Part shown: positions 61,987 to 64,000 of the stretch, in pieces
How positions within the stretch are numbered: the first letter of the stretch is position 1
How the letters are laid out: the number at the start of each line of letters is the position of its first letter
NCBI RefSeq assembly: GCF_014196845.1
Contig: NZ_JACIEM010000002.1
Span: 62,001 to 126,000, forward strand
DNA: 64,000 nucleotides
Source: Aurantimonas endophytica
Lineage (GTDB): Bacteria; Pseudomonadota; Alphaproteobacteria; Rhizobiales; Rhizobiaceae
Direction: 5' to 3'
Notes under the pieces: generated by a model
The model's database searches: none
The model's input: only the letters and a program-made list of their open reading frames with translations
Told to the model about the DNA's origin: nothing
Made by a program: the position numbers and the translations under genes

Positions 61987-62493
61987 TTGCAGTCCATCCT
62001 GCGCTGGTCAAACAGGCTCGCCTCAATGCTTGCGAGCATCGCTGCGATCCTTGCCATCATCATGTCGATCTTCGTCGTCCTGGCATCGGTCATGCGATAC
62101 TTGGTCGGATCTCCTTTCGCTTTCACCGAGGAGCTCGTCGGGCTTTTGTTCACGGCGATGATCTTCGCCGGCATCCCGGTGGCGACGCTCCGCCGCTCGC
62201 ACATCGCAGTGACGATCGTGCCGGACCTTTTGGGACCAGCGGCGAGGCGGTTCATTGATCGCACGGCCTACGCCATCCTCGCCGTCTTCTGCCTCTGGTT
62301 CGGCATGCTCACCTGGGACTACCTGCAGATCACGCTCGCGCTCGACGCGCGCAGCGCCGGAAGCCGCCTCGTTCTATGGCCATGGACAGCCGTGCTTCCC
62401 TTATCCTGCTTCCTGTCAGGCCTTGCCGCGCTGCTGAGGATCATAGTGCCGGAGAGCGGCCACGAGGACCGAACTCATCTGGGAGCCGAATGA
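61987..62493 (+). CDS. TRAP transporter small permease (DctQ)
   Basis: A 168-residue protein with four hydrophobic segments and DctQ features (VMRYLVGSPFAFTEELVGLL). It starts at TTG 61987 with GGAGG ten bases upstream. It is coupled to DctM by an ATGA overlap. Confidence 0.88.
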   Translation: MQSILRWSNRLASMLASIAAILAIIMSIFVVLASVMRYLVGSPFAFTEELVGLLFTAMIFAGIPVATLRRSHIAVTIVPDLLGPAARRFIDRTAYAILAVFCLWFGMLTWDYLQITLALDARSAGSRLVLWPWTAVLPLSCFLSGLAALLRIIVPESGHEDRTHLGAE

Positions 62494-63782
62494 TGGTGTG
62501 GTGGATTCTCCTCGCCGGTTTCGCGATTACTGCAATCACGGGAGTCCCGATCGGCATCGGCCTCGCGTTGACCGGCATGGCGATTCTCCAGTTCGTCGTG
62601 GGCAACGCGACCGATCTCGCCGTCAACGCGGTGTGGAACGTCTTCACAGACTTCACGCTGAGCGCCGTCCCGCTATTCATCTTCATGGGCGAGATCATGC
62701 TCGTCAGCGGCGTGAGTGGTAAACTTTACTCGGCCGTCGCGCCGCTATTCACGCGAGTGCCGGGCAAGCTCCTCCACACGAACATCGCCGTCAGCGCTCT
62801 GTTCGGCGCGGTGTCGGGCGCTAGCACGTCGACCGCAGCGGCTATTGGATCGGTTGCTTACCCTGAGCTCGAGAAGCGAGGCTACAAGCCAAGCGTGGTT
62901 GTGGGAACGCTCGCGGCAGGCGGCACGCTAGGGCTGCTCATCCCGCCGAGCCTGTCGCTCCTCATCTATGGGGCGACGCAACAGGTTTCCATCGGTCAGC
63001 TATTCCTTGCTGGGCTCGTGCCAGGCCTAATGCTGGCTGTCATGATGATGCTGTACATCGGTATCGTCACGAGCCGTACCGCCGGCGTCGTCCCGGACGA
63101 TGGTGAGCGTGTCGGGCTCCGTCCGGCGCTGCGGTTGCTCCTTCCCATCTGGCCAATCGGGTTCCTCATCTTTGCCGTCCTCGGTACGATATACACAGGG
63201 CTAGCAACCCCAACGGAAGCCGCAGGACTGGGCGTCGCGGCGGCTGTCATCCTCGGCTTTCTCTGGGGCGACCTCACAGGTCACAAATTGTGGAACGCTT
63301 TTGTCCACTCCGTGCAGGTCTTTGTGTCGATCGGCGTCGTCATGCTCGGGGCGCTGATCCTCGCCCAAGCGATCTCGATCCTCGGCCTGCCACTCGAGGT
63401 CATGTCCTGGATTGAATCCATGAACCTCACACCCATAATGGTTCTGGTGCTGGTCAGCGTGTTCTACCTCGTTCTGGGTTGCTTCTTCGACGGCATCTCT
63501 TTGATGCTCATGACACTGCCGATCGTGTTCCCGGTCATGACCGGCGTCGGCTTCGATCCCGTGTGGCTCGGCGTCATCATCACGATCCTCATCGAGATCG
63601 GCATGCTCACGCCGCCAGTCGGCATGAACCTCTACGTCCTTACCGGTATCACCGGGAACCGGGTGACGCTGCTGCAAGCCGCATATGCCTCTACACCCTT
63701 TTGGATCCTGCTTCTCCTGGGTGTGGTCATACTGACGGTGTTTCCGTCCATCGTTCTTTTTCTCCCCAGAACGCTCTTCTAA
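62490..63782 (+). CDS. TRAP transporter large permease (DctM)
   Basis: A 430-residue permease with about twelve hydrophobic segments; family signatures SGASTSTAAAIGSVAYPELE and GTLGLLIPPSLSLLIYG in the first half, GCFFDGISLMLMTLPIVFPV and LTPPVGMNLYVLTGI in the second. It uses an ion gradient to import the DctP-bound acid. Its stop overlaps the start of the following MFS gene (TAATG). Confidence 0.92.
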   Translation: MMVWWILLAGFAITAITGVPIGIGLALTGMAILQFVVGNATDLAVNAVWNVFTDFTLSAVPLFIFMGEIMLVSGVSGKLYSAVAPLFTRVPGKLLHTNIAVSALFGAVSGASTSTAAAIGSVAYPELEKRGYKPSVVVGTLAAGGTLGLLIPPSLSLLIYGATQQVSIGQLFLAGLVPGLMLAVMMMLYIGIVTSRTAGVVPDDGERVGLRPALRLLLPIWPIGFLIFAVLGTIYTGLATPTEAAGLGVAAAVILGFLWGDLTGHKLWNAFVHSVQVFVSIGVVMLGALILAQAISILGLPLEVMSWIESMNLTPIMVLVLVSVFYLVLGCFFDGISLMLMTLPIVFPVMTGVGFDPVWLGVIITILIEIGMLTPPVGMNLYVLTGITGNRVTLLQAAYASTPFWILLLLGVVILTVFPSIVLFLPRTLF

Positions 63783-64000
63783 TGCAGCCGCCCTCAGGCG
63801 TATCTGATCCGCGCCGGGGGCAGCTGGCAGTCGTGCTGCTGCTCTTCGGGGCGGCGTACTTTCTTTCCCTGTTCTTCCGAACGGTCAACGCGATACTCGC
63901 AACGAGGCTCGAGACAGATCTAGGGCTCGATGCCGCATCACTCGGCCTTCTCACTGCCGCTTACTTTTTGGGCCTGGGCCTGACGCAGATTCCGATTGGG
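63782..64000 (+). CDS. MFS transporter, N-terminal part (cut by window edge)
   Basis: ATG 63782 overlaps the DctM stop and reads open for 73 codons to the window end. Residues 15-35 and about 54-73 are hydrophobic (VVLLLFGAAYFLSLFFRTVN, LGLLTAAYFLGLGLTQIPIG), the pattern of the first two segments of a major facilitator. Substrate unknown; it belongs to the hyu/TRAP operon and may be an alternative importer. Confidence 0.75.
   Translation, partial: MQPPSGVSDPRRGQLAVVLLLFGAAYFLSLFFRTVNAILATRLETDLGLDAASLGLLTAAYFLGLGLTQIPIG

Overview
The window is high-GC bacterial DNA of alphaproteobacterial (Hyphomicrobiales-like) character. The evidence is the set of protein families: ExoD, a carnitine dehydrogenase/thioesterase fusion, a TctA-TctB transporter, many ABC and TRAP solute-binding proteins, and dense ATGA-overlapping operons. 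The species cannot be named from the sequence. No rRNA, intact tRNA, CRISPR array or complete prophage was seen. The window is mostly a string of catabolic transport-plus-enzyme operons, each beside its own regulator, and it opens and closes inside genes (modC at the left edge, an MFS transporter at the right edge).

Left part (1-9 kb): a leftward molybdate locus modE-modA-modB-modC with a possible ModE dyad; exoD; a CNNM/DUF21-CBS membrane protein; a secreted PRC-barrel protein with a good terminator. The most unusual locus follows at 5226-8642. It holds a stand-alone phage Mu F-like protein whose last ~135 residues look like a CdiA-type tRNase toxin, then an immunity gene overlapping it by ATGA. 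A ~620-bp unit (last ~70 nt of the toxin plus the immunity gene) is repeated three times in tandem, and the last immunity copy carries a frameshift.

8.8-13.4 kb: a carnitine catabolic operon (BKACE-type cleavage enzyme, carnitine dehydrogenase fused to a betainyl-CoA thioesterase, solute-binding protein) with a divergent CdhR-like AraC regulator. 13.5-18.3 kb: a TctA-TctB fusion, a Bug-type binding protein and a fumarylacetoacetate hydrolase-family enzyme, with a divergent GntR regulator. 18.5-30.7 kb: an IclR regulator facing a ten-gene rightward run: NitT/TauT-type ABC transporter, MDR reductase, aldehyde dehydrogenase, iron alcohol dehydrogenase, CaiB CoA-transferase, aconitase and a citryl-CoA-lyase-like protein. 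These could form one degradation route ending in a citrate-type cleavage. 31-36.9 kb: a GlxA-like regulator, a polyamine-type ABC transporter and a proline racemase-family protein whose second catalytic position is Gly.

37-50 kb: a membrane alpha/beta hydrolase, a Tat-exported aspartoacylase-like protein, an IS21 remnant, then a seven-gene operon joining a peptide-type ABC transporter to a glycerophosphodiesterase and an alkaline-phosphatase-fold phosphodiesterase. Its right side is a graveyard: an RNase HI 3' remnant, an abortive-infection gene with two in-frame TAA codons, and a duplicated tail of the IclR gene joined to the end of a GntR gene. Related 36-bp direct repeats flank the stretch from 40.5 to 49.3 kb.

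49.7-64 kb: a GntR regulator with a textbook operator, a second NitT/TauT ABC transporter with a formamidase-like hydrolase and an ornithine cyclodeaminase-family enzyme; then an XRE-cupin regulator divergent from a PuuB-like oxidoreductase, hydantoinase/oxoprolinase HyuA and HyuB, a TRAP transporter and an MFS gene cut by the window end.
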